A stretch of DNA of 64,000 nucleotides from JANNSX01 sp041397825 (lineage in GTDB: Bacteria > Pseudomonadota > Alphaproteobacteria > Rhizobiales > Hyphomicrobiaceae), in NCBI GenBank assembly GCA_041397825.1, contig JAWKVX010000002.1, positions 1,116,001-1,180,000 on the forward strand. Reading direction: 5' to 3'. Under the pieces are notes generated by a model, which saw only the letters and a program-made list of their open reading frames with translations, was not told the origin of the DNA and did not search any database. A program made the translations under genes and the position numbers. Position 1 is the stretch's first letter; every line of letters begins with the position of its first letter. Positions 1 to 9,000 of the stretch are shown here, in pieces.

Positions 1-1
1 C

Positions 2-283
2 GTACTTCGCGAGAACGAGAAAACCGACCGGCTCGAGGTCGATCGGAAGGCAACGGCGCGGCAGCGTACGAAGATGCGGGAGAAGCGTCGGAAACGGGCC
101 GTTCCCGTATCCGAATGGCTGGCGAAGGAGGCGAAGCGCGTCAGGGCCGGAAAGCTCGCGCCTGAGGTCAAGCTGATGTACGGCGCGGCCATGCGGCTCT
201 CGCCCCGCTTTGGGAAGGAATTCCGGGAGTTCTGGTCGCTCGGCGATGATTTCAGCTTCGAAGGCAAAGGAGAGCGCAGATGA
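2..283 (+). CDS. acxB: Acetone carboxylase alpha subunit, C-terminal fragment
   Basis: The frame is open from base 2, so the start lies outside the window and only the last 93 residues are seen. The tail is basic, then runs into an Arg-Leu-Ser-Pro-Arg segment and a Phe-Trp-rich end, which resembles the C-terminus of the HyuB-type (hydantoinase B) alpha subunit of ATP-dependent acetone carboxylase. The stop overlaps the next start as ATGA, so it is translationally coupled to the gamma-subunit gene, and that neighbour is the main support for the call. The enzyme carboxylates acetone to acetoacetate. An ATG at 74 lies inside this frame and is unlikely to be a real start. Confidence 0.7.
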   Translation, partial: VLRENEKTDRLEVDRKATARQRTKMREKRRKRAVPVSEWLAKEAKRVRAGKLAPEVKLMYGAAMRLSPRFGKEFREFWSLGDDFSFEGKGERR

Positions 284-771
284 CCGCATATTCCAAAGAG
301 GTCCTCGCCGACCTGAAGGACGGCACTCTGGCTTGGCCTCAGGTCAAGCGCATCATGAGCGCCTACAAGGACGATGACCGGTTCTTCAAGATGCTCGAGA
401 TTCACCAGCAGCGCGTCGCCTGGACGGAGCGCATCCTGCTGCCGATCGGCGAGCATTTGTTCATCGTCCAGATGGGCAAGAAACGCATCGTCAAATGCGA
501 TTGCGGCCACGAGTTCGGCGATTGCAGGAAGAACTGGAAGCTCAAGGCGCTGATCAACATTCGCGACAGCGAGAAGCGGCTCCGCGAGATCTATCCGAGC
601 GCCGATCTCTGCGATCCGGAGTGGATGGAGATCCGCGAGTTCATCTGCCCCGGTTGCGCGACGCTGCTCGAGGTGGAGGCCTGTCCGCCGGGTTATCCGA
701 TCGTCTTCGAGTTCGAGCCGGATCTGGACGGCTTCTATCGGGACTGGCTGGGGAACCCGTTGGAGAGTTGA
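280..771 (+). CDS. acxC: Acetone carboxylase gamma subunit
   Basis: This 163-residue protein has the usual size of the acetone carboxylase gamma family. It carries paired cysteines that fit the metal-binding site expected for this subunit: KCDCGHEFGDC at about residues 68-78 and CPGC near 122-125. It ends with the characteristic PIVFEFEPDLDGFY region. It overlaps the upstream alpha-subunit fragment by four bases (ATGA). Together with alpha and beta subunits it would form the cytoplasmic enzyme that converts acetone, bicarbonate and ATP to acetoacetate. Acetophenone carboxylase-type relatives are an alternative substrate class, but the gamma-subunit match favours acetone. Confidence 0.85.
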   Translation: MTAYSKEVLADLKDGTLAWPQVKRIMSAYKDDDRFFKMLEIHQQRVAWTERILLPIGEHLFIVQMGKKRIVKCDCGHEFGDCRKNWKLKALINIRDSEKRLREIYPSADLCDPEWMEIREFICPGCATLLEVEACPPGYPIVFEFEPDLDGFYRDWLGNPLES

Positions 772-827
772 TGCGTATTCGGGCGACCGGCGGTCTTCCT
801 TACAGGCCAGAAAGAGGAGCGGCGCGC

Positions 828-1661
828 ATGTCAGAACAGGGGATCCGCAGCCGGACAGCCCTCGTCACCGGCGGACTGACCGGCCAGGGCTTTGCCATCG
901 CCGAGGCACTGGCGCGAGAAGGCGTCAACATTGCCGCGGGCTCCTACATCGGCGAAGCCCAGGGCCGGCTCGGAGATTCGGCGGCCTATCCGGAAGGGTC
1001 GGAGATCGCGCGCGTGATGGCGGCGCTCGACCGTCATGGCACGAGGATCCATGTCGGCCATCTCGATGTGCGCGACCAAGCTTCCATCGAGAGCTTTGTC
1101 CGCGTGGCGGAGACCGCCTGCGGCCCGATCGACATCCTCGTCAACGCCGCCGGCACGACGGCCGAGCAGCCGGTGTGCGGCCATTCGGATGCGCTTTGGC
1201 ATAAGATCATCGACACGAACCTCAACGGCGCCTTCCGCATGATCCGGGCCGTTCTGCCGGGCATGATGGAGCGCGGCTGGGGTCGTGTCCTCAACATCGG
1301 TTCGACGGCCGCGACGGTCGGCTGGAAGGACAACCCGGCCTATTGCGCCTCGAAAGCGGGGCTGCTCGGCCTGACGCGGTGCGTGGCGCTCGAAGGTGCG
1401 GCCCATGGCGTCACTTGCGTCATGATCAGCCCGACCTGGGTCGAGACCGAGCTGATGCGCCGCAACGTCGCCCAGGTCATCGAGCGCGAGGGCAAAGGGC
1501 GCGCGCTCGAGGATGCCATGGCCGAGATCGCCCGGCAGAATCCGCAGACACGCCTCATTCAACCCGAGGAGATCGCCGCGCTCGCCGTCTTCCTCTGCGG
1601 TGAGGGTGCCAAAGGCATCACCATGGAGAACATTCAGGTGACAGGCGGTGCCCTCTGGTAG
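828..1661 (+). CDS. SDR-family oxidoreductase (possible 3-hydroxybutyrate dehydrogenase)
   Basis: A classical short-chain dehydrogenase of 277 residues. The TGGLTGQG cofactor loop is at 14-21, NAAG at 106-109, and the catalytic set is Ser159, Tyr172 and Lys176 (YCASK). The frame is open further upstream, but the ATG at 828 is preceded by AAAGAGGAG and is the sensible start. It follows the gamma subunit of acetone carboxylase by 56 bases on the same strand. Acetoacetate, the product of that enzyme, is the substrate of SDR-type 3-hydroxybutyrate dehydrogenase, so such a role is attractive. That is inference from context: SDR sequence alone does not fix the substrate. Confidence 0.8.
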   Translation: MSEQGIRSRTALVTGGLTGQGFAIAEALAREGVNIAAGSYIGEAQGRLGDSAAYPEGSEIARVMAALDRHGTRIHVGHLDVRDQASIESFVRVAETACGPIDILVNAAGTTAEQPVCGHSDALWHKIIDTNLNGAFRMIRAVLPGMMERGWGRVLNIGSTAATVGWKDNPAYCASKAGLLGLTRCVALEGAAHGVTCVMISPTWVETELMRRNVAQVIEREGKGRALEDAMAEIARQNPQTRLIQPEEIAALAVFLCGEGAKGITMENIQVTGGALW

Positions 1662-1764
1662 GCTGGCGCGCCGGGGTGGCCGAGCCTGGAACTCTCGCCC
1701 GGGCTGAGTAATACTGACGGCGACCGGCGGCGTAAGCCGGCTGCAGCCGAGCGGATAGAGGACC

Positions 1765-2691
1765 ATGGCCAATCCCTACGAGGTCTTGGGGGTCTCGAAG
1801 TCGGCGAGCGACGAGGAGATTCGCTCGGTCTACCGCAAGCTTGCAAAGGCCCACCATCCGGATCTCAATCCTGGCAACAAGCAGGCCGAGCTTCGGTTCA
1901 AGGAGATCTCCTCGGCCTACGGCCTGCTGAAGGACCCGGAAAAACGTCGCCGCTACGATGCCGGCGAGATCGACGAGGCCGGCAACGAGCGTCCGCCCGA
2001 GCGGCGGGCCTATCGCCACTATGCCGAGGCAGAGCCAGGCTTCCGCTATGGCAGTCGCGGCGGCGGCGGCGAGTTCGACGATCTCGGCGGCGTCTTCTCC
2101 GACCTGTTCGGGCGGGGAAGCGACGAGGAGCGCCACGGGCATCTGCGGATGCGCGGGCAGGACCGGCTCTATCGGCTCCTGATCGGGCTCCTCGACGCGG
2201 CCGGCGGCGCGACGAAGCGCATCGATCTGCCAGACGGCAAGACGCTCGACGTGAAGATCCCGGCCGGTGTTGCCGAGGGACAGATATTGAGACTCGCCGG
2301 CATGGGCGGACCTGGCATCGGTGGCGGCCCGCCGGGTGATGCGCTGGTCGAGATCGGCATCGCGCCGCATCCGGTGTTCCAGCGCGACGGTGACACGATC
2401 CGCTCCGTCGTGCCGATCACGCTCCGGGAGGCGATCGCCGGCGGCAGCATCCGCATCGATACCGTGAGCGGGCCGGTCGATCTCAAGATCCCGAAGGGCT
2501 CGAGCAGTGGCCGTGTGCTCCGCCTCAAGGGCAAGGGCATGCCCGGACAGAGAGGCCGTGCGCCGGGCGACCATCTGGCCGAGCTTCGCATCGTCCTCCC
2601 CGATCGACCTGGCGAGGAGCTCGAGCGACTCGTCAGCGAGTGGGAGGCGAGACATCCCTATGATCCGCGCGCCAAGGGAGGTGGCTCATGA
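1765..2691 (+). CDS. cbpA: DnaJ-class co-chaperone CbpA (curved DNA-binding type)
   Basis: A 308-residue class II J-protein. An N-terminal J domain (about 4-68) carries the HPD triad at 31-33. A Gly/Phe-rich linker (about 85-115) follows, then the two C-terminal substrate-binding domains. There is no cysteine-rich zinc finger, which separates it from DnaJ. It should stimulate DnaK ATPase activity and may bind DNA as CbpA does. The start has GATAGAGG just upstream. The stop overlaps the cbpM start (ATGA), the usual cbpA-cbpM arrangement. Confidence 0.92.
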   Translation: MANPYEVLGVSKSASDEEIRSVYRKLAKAHHPDLNPGNKQAELRFKEISSAYGLLKDPEKRRRYDAGEIDEAGNERPPERRAYRHYAEAEPGFRYGSRGGGGEFDDLGGVFSDLFGRGSDEERHGHLRMRGQDRLYRLLIGLLDAAGGATKRIDLPDGKTLDVKIPAGVAEGQILRLAGMGGPGIGGGPPGDALVEIGIAPHPVFQRDGDTIRSVVPITLREAIAGGSIRIDTVSGPVDLKIPKGSSSGRVLRLKGKGMPGQRGRAPGDHLAELRIVLPDRPGEELERLVSEWEARHPYDPRAKGGGS

Positions 2692-3065
2692 TTACCGAGA
2701 AGGAGCTGATCCAGCGTGTCGAGGGGCTGGAGGTCGTGCATCTGCGACGGTGGGTGGAGCGAGGCTGGATCGTGCCTGCACGGCGAGGCGAGGAGCTGGC
2801 CTTCGACGATCACGATGCCTTGCGCGCGCAGCTCATCTGCGATCTCGCCCACGACGTCGCCATCGAGGAGGAGAGCCTGACCGTCGTCCTTTCGCTTCTC
2901 GACCAGCTGCACGGGACGCGTCGCCTGCTCAAGGCCATGGCCGGGGCGATCGAGAAGCAGGAGCCGGGCATACGGTCGGCCATCGTCGAGGAGATCAAGG
3001 CCTCGGGGCTCGTCTTGGAGCTCGGCGCTACGGGGAGTGGTTCGGACAAACCGTCAAGGGACTGA
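2688..3065 (+). CDS. cbpM: Chaperone modulator CbpM
   Basis: A 125-residue protein with a MerR-like winged-helix N-terminal half (HLRRWVERGWIVPAR at about 18-32), followed by helical segments, typical of CbpM. CbpM binds the J domain of CbpA and inhibits both its DnaK-stimulating and DNA-binding activities. It starts inside the last four bases of cbpA, so the two should be made together. It converges on the ATP synthase genes, with only 57 bases between its stop and that of atpF and no clear terminator in the gap. Confidence 0.85.
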   Translation: MITEKELIQRVEGLEVVHLRRWVERGWIVPARRGEELAFDDHDALRAQLICDLAHDVAIEEESLTVVLSLLDQLHGTRRLLKAMAGAIEKQEPGIRSAIVEEIKASGLVLELGATGSGSDKPSRD

Positions 3066-3122
3066 CCGGGATCGCAAGGCGCACGATCACACCCCGCGGC
3101 TCAGCGTGCCATGCGGCAGGCG

Positions 3123-3608
3123 CTACCCGAGCTTCGTCTTGAGCTCACGGATCGATTGATCGATCAGGCCGCCGGCCTTGGCCGTATCGAGCTTGGAGCC
3201 CAGGAGCCGTTCAGCGGCGGCGACGGCGGCCTCGACCGCGGCGGCCCGGACATCAGCGGCGGCCTGAGTCTCTGCGCGGGCGATCTTGTCCTCGGCGAGC
3301 CTGGTGCGTCGTTCGAGGCTTTCCTTGAGACCGTTGCGGGTCTCGGCGGCGAGGGCCGTCGCCTCCTCCTTCGCCTGTGAGATGATGGCCTCGGCCTCGC
3401 CGGCGGCCGCCTTCCGACGCTTCTCGTAGTCGGCGAGCAGCTTCTCGGCATCGTCCTTGAGCTTGCGTGCCTCCTCGAGCTCCTTGCGGATGGCATCCGC
3501 GCGGCTGTCGAGCGCCTTGCCGATCAGGGTCGGCACGCCCTTCCAGAAGATGAGCGCAAAGAACGCCACGAAGGCGAGGGCAACCCAGAATTCGGCCGTT
3601 TGCAACAT
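3123..3608 (-). CDS. atpF: F0 ATP synthase subunit b
   Basis: A 161-residue peripheral-stalk subunit. One N-terminal membrane segment (about 7-24) is followed by a long charged, Ala/Glu/Lys/Arg-rich coiled coil to the C-terminus. It is the last gene of the F0 operon, 10 bases after the b' gene. b and b' form a heterodimer that joins the F0 motor to F1 as the stator. The F1 genes are not in this window, which is the usual alphaproteobacterial split of F0 and F1 operons. Confidence 0.95.
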   Translation of the reverse strand: MLQTAEFWVALAFVAFFALIFWKGVPTLIGKALDSRADAIRKELEEARKLKDDAEKLLADYEKRRKAAAGEAEAIISQAKEEATALAAETRNGLKESLERRTRLAEDKIARAETQAAADVRAAAVEAAVAAAERLLGSKLDTAKAGGLIDQSIRELKTKLG

Positions 3609-3618
3609 GGTGGCTGTC

Positions 3619-4302
3619 CTAGTGCTTCAGCACGGATTTGACGGCGCCCGCGACTTCGTCACGGCCGACCTTGAGGCCGACGAGCTCGCCAACGATGCTC
3701 TCTGCCGTGTCCGAAGCGATATCCCCGACTTTGGCCATGGCGGAGGCTGTGGCCGACTTGATCTGGGCTTCCGCCTTGGCGAGCCGGTCCGCGATCTCCT
3801 TCTCGACCCTCTGGCGCTCGCCGTCGACCTCGGTCTTGAGTTTATCGCGGGTCGCCTGGGCAATTTGCGAGGCGTTGCCGCGTGCCTCTGCCACCGCTTG
3901 CTCATAGGCTTTGAGCGCCTTCTCGGTCTCGCCCTTCATCCGCTCGGCCTCGTCGAGGTCGCGGCGGATGCGGGCCTTGCGCTCGTCGATCACCGCTCCG
4001 ATCTTGGGCAGCGCCACGCGCGACATGATGAGGTAGAGGGCGCCGAAAGCGATGGCGAACCAGATGAGCTGGGAGGAGAAGTGCGTCGGGTCGAGCGGCG
4101 GGAAGGCCTTCTTGCCGTGCTCCGCCTCGGGTGCAACGCCGACGGACTCGGTCAGGGCCTCGCCGGTCGCCGCACCATGAGTATCGGTCGACGTTGCCGC
4201 TCCCGAAGTGGTGGCCTCTCCCGTTGTCGTGGTGGTCGTCGACGATCCACTCGACTCGGTCTGAGCCAGGATGAGGGCTTCGGTCTGGGCCTGATCCGTC
4301 AT
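3619..4302 (-). CDS. atpF2: F0 ATP synthase subunit b' with long Thr/Ser-rich N-terminal extension
   Basis: A 227-residue b' subunit: membrane segment about 77-98, then the coiled-coil stalk. Common b' subunits are roughly 160-200 residues. The excess here lies in residues 1-66, a low-complexity region rich in Thr, Ser, Ala, Gly and Glu with six consecutive threonines at 22-27. The conserved b'-type entry into the membrane starts around FPPLDPTHFSSQLIWFA. No convincing internal start replaces the ATG at 4302, so the extension is probably translated, although mis-assignment of the start cannot be excluded. It lies between atpE and atpF. Confidence 0.92.
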   Translation of the reverse strand: MTDQAQTEALILAQTESSGSSTTTTTTGEATTSGAATSTDTHGAATGEALTESVGVAPEAEHGKKAFPPLDPTHFSSQLIWFAIAFGALYLIMSRVALPKIGAVIDERKARIRRDLDEAERMKGETEKALKAYEQAVAEARGNASQIAQATRDKLKTEVDGERQRVEKEIADRLAKAEAQIKSATASAMAKVGDIASDTAESIVGELVGLKVGRDEVAGAVKSVLKH

Positions 4303-4392
4303 GGTGTGGTTCCGGCGTCAAGGATAGGCGCAGCGCGCGCCACCGTCACGGACGGGCGGGCGCGCGCCAACGATCAGAGATCTCGTCCGGTC

Positions 4393-4620
4393 TCAGACCG
4401 CGAAGAGCAGCATGAAGGCGATGACGAGTGCGAAAATGCCGAGCGCTTCCGTCACCGCGAAGCCGAAGATCAGGTTGCCGAACTGGCCCTGGGCGGCGGA
4501 CGGATTGCGGAGCGCGCCGGAGAGGTACTGGCCGAACAGCGAGCCGACACCGATGCCGGCCGCACCGGCGCCGATGGCTGCGAGACCTGCACCGACGAGC
4601 TTTGCGGCTTCAGCTTCCAT
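4393..4620 (-). CDS. atpE: F0 ATP synthase subunit c
   Basis: The proteolipid ring subunit, 75 residues with two membrane helices. Helix 1 has the glycine/alanine packing motif. The polar loop has Arg38-Asn39-Pro40. Helix 2 carries the ion-binding carboxylate Glu58 (VTEALGIF). The frame is open 33 codons further upstream, but ATG 4620 begins the family's normal N-terminus and has a GGGAGA-type ribosome site. It lies between atpB and the b' gene. Glu58 without the Na+-type ligand set suggests proton coupling. Confidence 0.96.
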   Translation of the reverse strand: MEAEAAKLVGAGLAAIGAGAAGIGVGSLFGQYLSGALRNPSAAQGQFGNLIFGFAVTEALGIFALVIAFMLLFAV

Positions 4621-4679
4621 GTGACTTCTCCCGTTTCTCTGGATCGTTGGTTGATGGATAAGGCGCGAGCGTGCTGGGA

Positions 4680-5471
4680 CTAGTGACCCGGGTGCAGCGC
4701 GTCGTTGAGATACATGCAAGTGAGCATGCTGAAGACGTAGGCCTGAAGGAAGGCGACGAGGAACTCGAGCGCCGTCAGCGCGAGTGCCATGATGAACGGA
4801 AGCGGCGACAGCGCCACCCAGGCGCCGGCGCCCAAGAGCATGACGATGAAGCCCGCGAAGACCTTGAGTGCGATATGACCCGCCAGCATGTTGGCGAACA
4901 GACGCATCGAGTGGCTGACCGGGCGCGACAGGAAGGAGATCACCTCGATCGGCACCACGATCGGCATCATGTAGACCGGCACACCCGACGGCACGAACAG
5001 CTTAAGGAACTTGAGGCCATTCTTGGCGAAGCCGACGATCAGCACCGTGAAGAAGACGATGGCGGCCAACGCTACTGCGATGATCAAGTGGCTAGTCGCC
5101 GTGAAGGCGTAGGGGATCATCCCCAGCATGTTGACGGTGAAGATGAAGATGAACAGCGTGAAGACGAGGGGGAAGAACTTCATCCCGTGCTCGCCGGTCG
5201 CCTGTCTCAGCATGTTGGCCACGAACTCGTAGGCGATCTCGGCGATCGACTGGAGGCGGCTGGGGATCAGTGCCTTGCCGCCCATGGCGTAGATGAGAAA
5301 CAGCGAGGCGACGGCCGTCGCCAGGATCATGTAGAAGGACGAGTTCGTGAACGTGGCGTCGTAGCCGAACAGGTTGAACTCCTGCCAGCGATGGATCTCG
5401 AACTGATGGATCGGGTCAGGCATGCCCCCGCCGCCATGTCCGCCTGCTGCCTCTGCCACGCCATCCCCCAA
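4680..5471 (-). CDS. atpB: F0 ATP synthase subunit a
   Basis: A 263-residue multi-spanning stator channel protein. The essential arginine is Arg190 in the SHSMRLFANMLAGH segment, facing the c ring. The family N-terminus normally begins near PIHQFEIHRW, so the in-frame ATG at 5423 (MPDPIHQFE) is an alternative start that would remove 16 Gly-rich residues. The longer start is kept because it directly abuts the atpI stop at 5472, with GGGG immediately upstream. It is the second gene of the F0 operon. Confidence 0.95.
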   Translation of the reverse strand: MGDGVAEAAGGHGGGGMPDPIHQFEIHRWQEFNLFGYDATFTNSSFYMILATAVASLFLIYAMGGKALIPSRLQSIAEIAYEFVANMLRQATGEHGMKFFPLVFTLFIFIFTVNMLGMIPYAFTATSHLIIAVALAAIVFFTVLIVGFAKNGLKFLKLFVPSGVPVYMMPIVVPIEVISFLSRPVSHSMRLFANMLAGHIALKVFAGFIVMLLGAGAWVALSPLPFIMALALTALEFLVAFLQAYVFSMLTCMYLNDALHPGH

Positions 5472-5879
5472 TCAGTCGTCGTCGTTGTCCGCCACGGGCC
5501 GCCCGAGATCGCCGCCTGTTGCGGCGCTGATCTCGTCCTGAAGCTTCCGGTGGGCTCGCAGTAAATTCACGATGCCGGCGACGAACCCAAGAAGCAGGAA
5601 CGCGAGGAACAGCCATCGGCCGGTACCGAGCGCATAGTCCAGGCCGTACCCGATGATGCCGCCGACCAGCACAGCCGCTACGAGCTCGGAGACCATCCGG
5701 AACCCGTAGGCCATGCCCCGGCCCGACATCCTGCTCTGTTGACCGGCGGATTGCTCCACCCTCTTGGCCTCGCGCACACGGTCGAGCTTCTGATCCAGCT
5801 CCTGGACGCGCCGCTCGAAGACAGCACGCTCCTCGGGGCTCAGATCGCCGCGGCCCCGTTGGTCCGTCGGCTCGCTCAT
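5472..5879 (-). CDS. atpI: F0F1 ATP synthase-associated protein AtpI
   Basis: A 135-residue AtpI. A charged, coiled-coil-like N-terminal half is followed by two membrane segments (about 60-80 and 87-105) and an acidic tail ending in Asp residues. ATG 5879 is preferred over an upstream in-frame TTG at 5912. AtpI-family proteins assist c-ring assembly and Mg2+ supply. As the first gene of the operon it should be preceded by the F0 promoter in the 176-base gap (5880-6055) after smc; no promoter there was clear enough to call. Confidence 0.88.
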   Translation of the reverse strand: MSEPTDQRGRGDLSPEERAVFERRVQELDQKLDRVREAKRVEQSAGQQSRMSGRGMAYGFRMVSELVAAVLVGGIIGYGLDYALGTGRWLFLAFLLLGFVAGIVNLLRAHRKLQDEISAATGGDLGRPVADNDDD

Positions 5880-6055
5880 GGGAGGCCTCGAAAACAGGCA
5901 GGTTGTCGACAAAATCAGGCTATCGACCGGGGCGGAACTTAAGGGCCGGGGTGGGGTGTGTCAAGGATGGCGAGGTCGCGAAAATCCCGGAGTTTGCGCC
6001 TGTTTTTGCGGCGTCTTGCGGCAGCTGCGGCAATTCATCCGCAACCGTCCACAAC

Positions 6056-9000
6056 TCACCCCGCCTCGCGATAGCTCTCGGCGGTCGCGAGGTCGACGGA
6101 GACGAGCTGGCTGATGCCCTTCTCGGCCATCGTCACCCCGAACAGGCGGTGCATGCGCGACATGGTCATGGGGTGATGGGTGATGACGAGGAAGCGGGTC
6201 TGTGTCATCCGGCTCATCTCCTCCATCATGGTGCAGAAGCGATCGACATTCGCATCGTCGAGCGGTGCGTCCACCTCATCGAGCACGCAGATCGGCGACG
6301 GGTTCGAGAGGAACACCGCAAAGATGAGCGAGAGCGCCGTCAAGGTTTGCTCGCCGCCGGAGAGCAGCGACAGGGTCGCCGGCTTCTTGCCGGGCGGCTT
6401 GGCGATGATCTCGAGGCCGCCTTCGAGCGGGTCCTCGCCTTCGATCATCTCGAGGCGCGCCTCGCCGCCGGCGAACAGCGTCGTGAAGAGACGCTGGAAA
6501 TGCCCATTGACCACCGTGAAGGCATCCTCGAGCCGCTTCTTGCCTTCGCGATTGAGCTTGGCGATGCCCTGGCGAAGCTGCTCGATCGCTGCCTGGAGAT
6601 CCGAGCGCTCCTTCTCGAGAGCATCGTGCCGGCGCTCGAGCTCGACCAGCTCCTCGTCGGCGCGGAGGTTGACGCCGCCGAGACCGTCACGGTCCTGGCG
6701 GAGCTTGGCCAGACGCCGCTCGAGGTCGGCAAGGCCAGGCAGCTCGGCGTCTGTCGGATGTCCGGCCTGGTCCAGCGCCCGTTCCGGCGGGCAATCGAGC
6801 GTTTCGCGAATTCGGGCGGAGGCCTGCAGCCGGGCCTCGCGCGCCTGCTCGAGATGCGTCTCCACGCGTGCCCGCGCCTCACGCTGCGCGGCGACGGCCT
6901 CGCTCGCCTCCTTGAGCTGCCTGGCGAGCTGGCGGGCTTCGGTCTCGGCCTCGGCGAGGCGATCGGCGGCGGCGCGCCGGTCGGTCTCGGCGGTCTCGAG
7001 GGCGGCGGCCAGTCGCGTACGGGCCTCGGCGATGCGGGCGGGCTCGTGCACCAGCCGCTCGGTCTCGGTCTCGGCGTCCTGGCGGCGCTTCTCGAGCCCG
7101 GCGATATGCTGCTCGGAAGTCTCGATGCGCGCCGTCCAGCGCGCCTGATCGGCGGCGATGGTCCTCAGGCGCTCATCGCGCAGCCGCGCCTCGCGGTCGA
7201 GATTGGCAGCTTTCGCCTCGGCTTCAACGAGGCGCTGGCGCTCGTCTCGAGCAGTCGCCTCGATGGCTTGGTGACGGGCTGCGAGCGGGGCGGGATCGGG
7301 CAATCCGGCGGCCTCCGACTCGAATTGGGAGGCGCGGACCCGATGCCCCTCGATGGCCTCGGCGTCGCGGGTGAGGGCGGTGGCGAGGGCGATGCGCCGG
7401 CTCTCGGTCTCCGCAGCCTTTCGCTCGGCCGTGGCGAGTGCATCGCGGGCGCTGGCCAGTTGTTCGCGCGAGGCTTTCAGCGCCGTTCGGAGCGGGCCGA
7501 GCTGGTCGCGCGCGTCCTTCAGGGCGGCGCTCTGACGGGCGAGTGCCGCGGTGGCGGCTGAGACGCGCGCCTCCGATTGGCTGATCAGCCCCTGGACCTC
7601 GGTCAGGCGATTGCGGTTGGCGAGACGGGCGGCCGCCGGCGTCGGGGCCTCGGCGCGCGTCACGAGGCCGTCCCAACGCCAGACGTCGCCTTCCCGACTG
7701 ACCAGTCGCTGACCGGGCCTGAGGTGATGCTGGAGCTGGTCGCCGTCACCCCGATCGACGAGCCCGGTCTGTGCCAGCCGGCGCGCCAATTCCGGAGGCG
7801 CATCGATATGGGCCGAGAGCGACAGCACGCCGTCGGGAAGCGCCGGGTCGTCGCCGGCGATGGCGATGGTGGTCCAGTGTGCGGGCGCGGCCAGGTCCGC
7901 GGGGTGGTCGAGATCGTCGCCGAGCACGGCCCCTAGGGCGGTCTCGTAGCCCGTGGCGACCGACAGCCGGTCGGCGATGGGCTCCTGATCGTCGGTCGCG
8001 ACCGCGATTAGCCGGCGCAGCGTCTCGCCCTCGGCGGTGAGCCGGCCAGCTTCGACCTGAAACCGGGCGAGATCGCCGCGGGCCTCGGCCTCTGCCTGTG
8101 CAAGTCGCGTGATCTGGTCCTCGGCCGCTTCGGCGGCACGCTCCAGCTCGGCAATTCGGGCCGTCTCGTCCTCGATCTGCCGTTGCAGTCTGTCGAGGGG
8201 TGGATGATCCGCCGCCGCGCTGGCGAGCGCCGCAGCCTCGCCGGCGAGACGTGCATGCCGCTCGCCGATCTCGTTGGCCCGCCGTGTCTCCTCGGCGATC
8301 AGCGAGGCAAGTCGACGGCGGTTCTCCGTCAAGGTCGCCGTCTCGCGGGTAAGCTCGGCCAGCTGCCGCTCGATCTCACCGCAACTCGCGCGCCGCTCGC
8401 CGACCAATGCGTGAGCTTCCGCCATCTCGCTCTCGGCCCGGTGCCCGGCTTCCGTGATCCCGTCGCCTTCCCGTCTGAGCTCGGCCAGCATGCCGCGCGC
8501 CTCGGCGGCGAGCGTCGTCTCGCGCTCGTGATCACGGAAGATCTCGGCCTTGCGCTCGTCCAGCTCCGCAAGGCGGGTGCGGATGCGGGTCTCCTCGCGT
8601 TCGAGACCGACAGCCTCGGTGTTGAGGCGATGCAGCGCCGCCGCCTTCTCGGCCTCGACCTGCCGCAGTCCGGGCAGGCGCTCGGCGGCCTCCGATTCGC
8701 GGGTCGTCGCCTGAGCCTCGGCCTCGGAGCGCTCGGCGAGCAGCCGGAGGGCGTCGTGCAGCGCCGCCTCGCTCCGCTCAACGTCGGCCTCGGCTTCGCG
8801 CCAGGCGAGGAACAGGGCGATTGTCTCGGCCTGGCGGATCTCGTCCGAGATTTCGCGATATCGCCGGGCGGCCCGGGCTTGTCGCTTCAGGCTGTTGATC
8901 TGGGACGCCAGCCCGCCGATGACATCGGCGACGCGCTCCAGATTGCCTTCGGCCGCCTTGAGACGCAGCTCCGCATCGTGCCGCCGCGAATGCAGGCCGG

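Noticed and set aside
831..1772. Open frame antisense to the SDR gene
   Set aside because: It mirrors the SDR codons and has no domain or sensible context.
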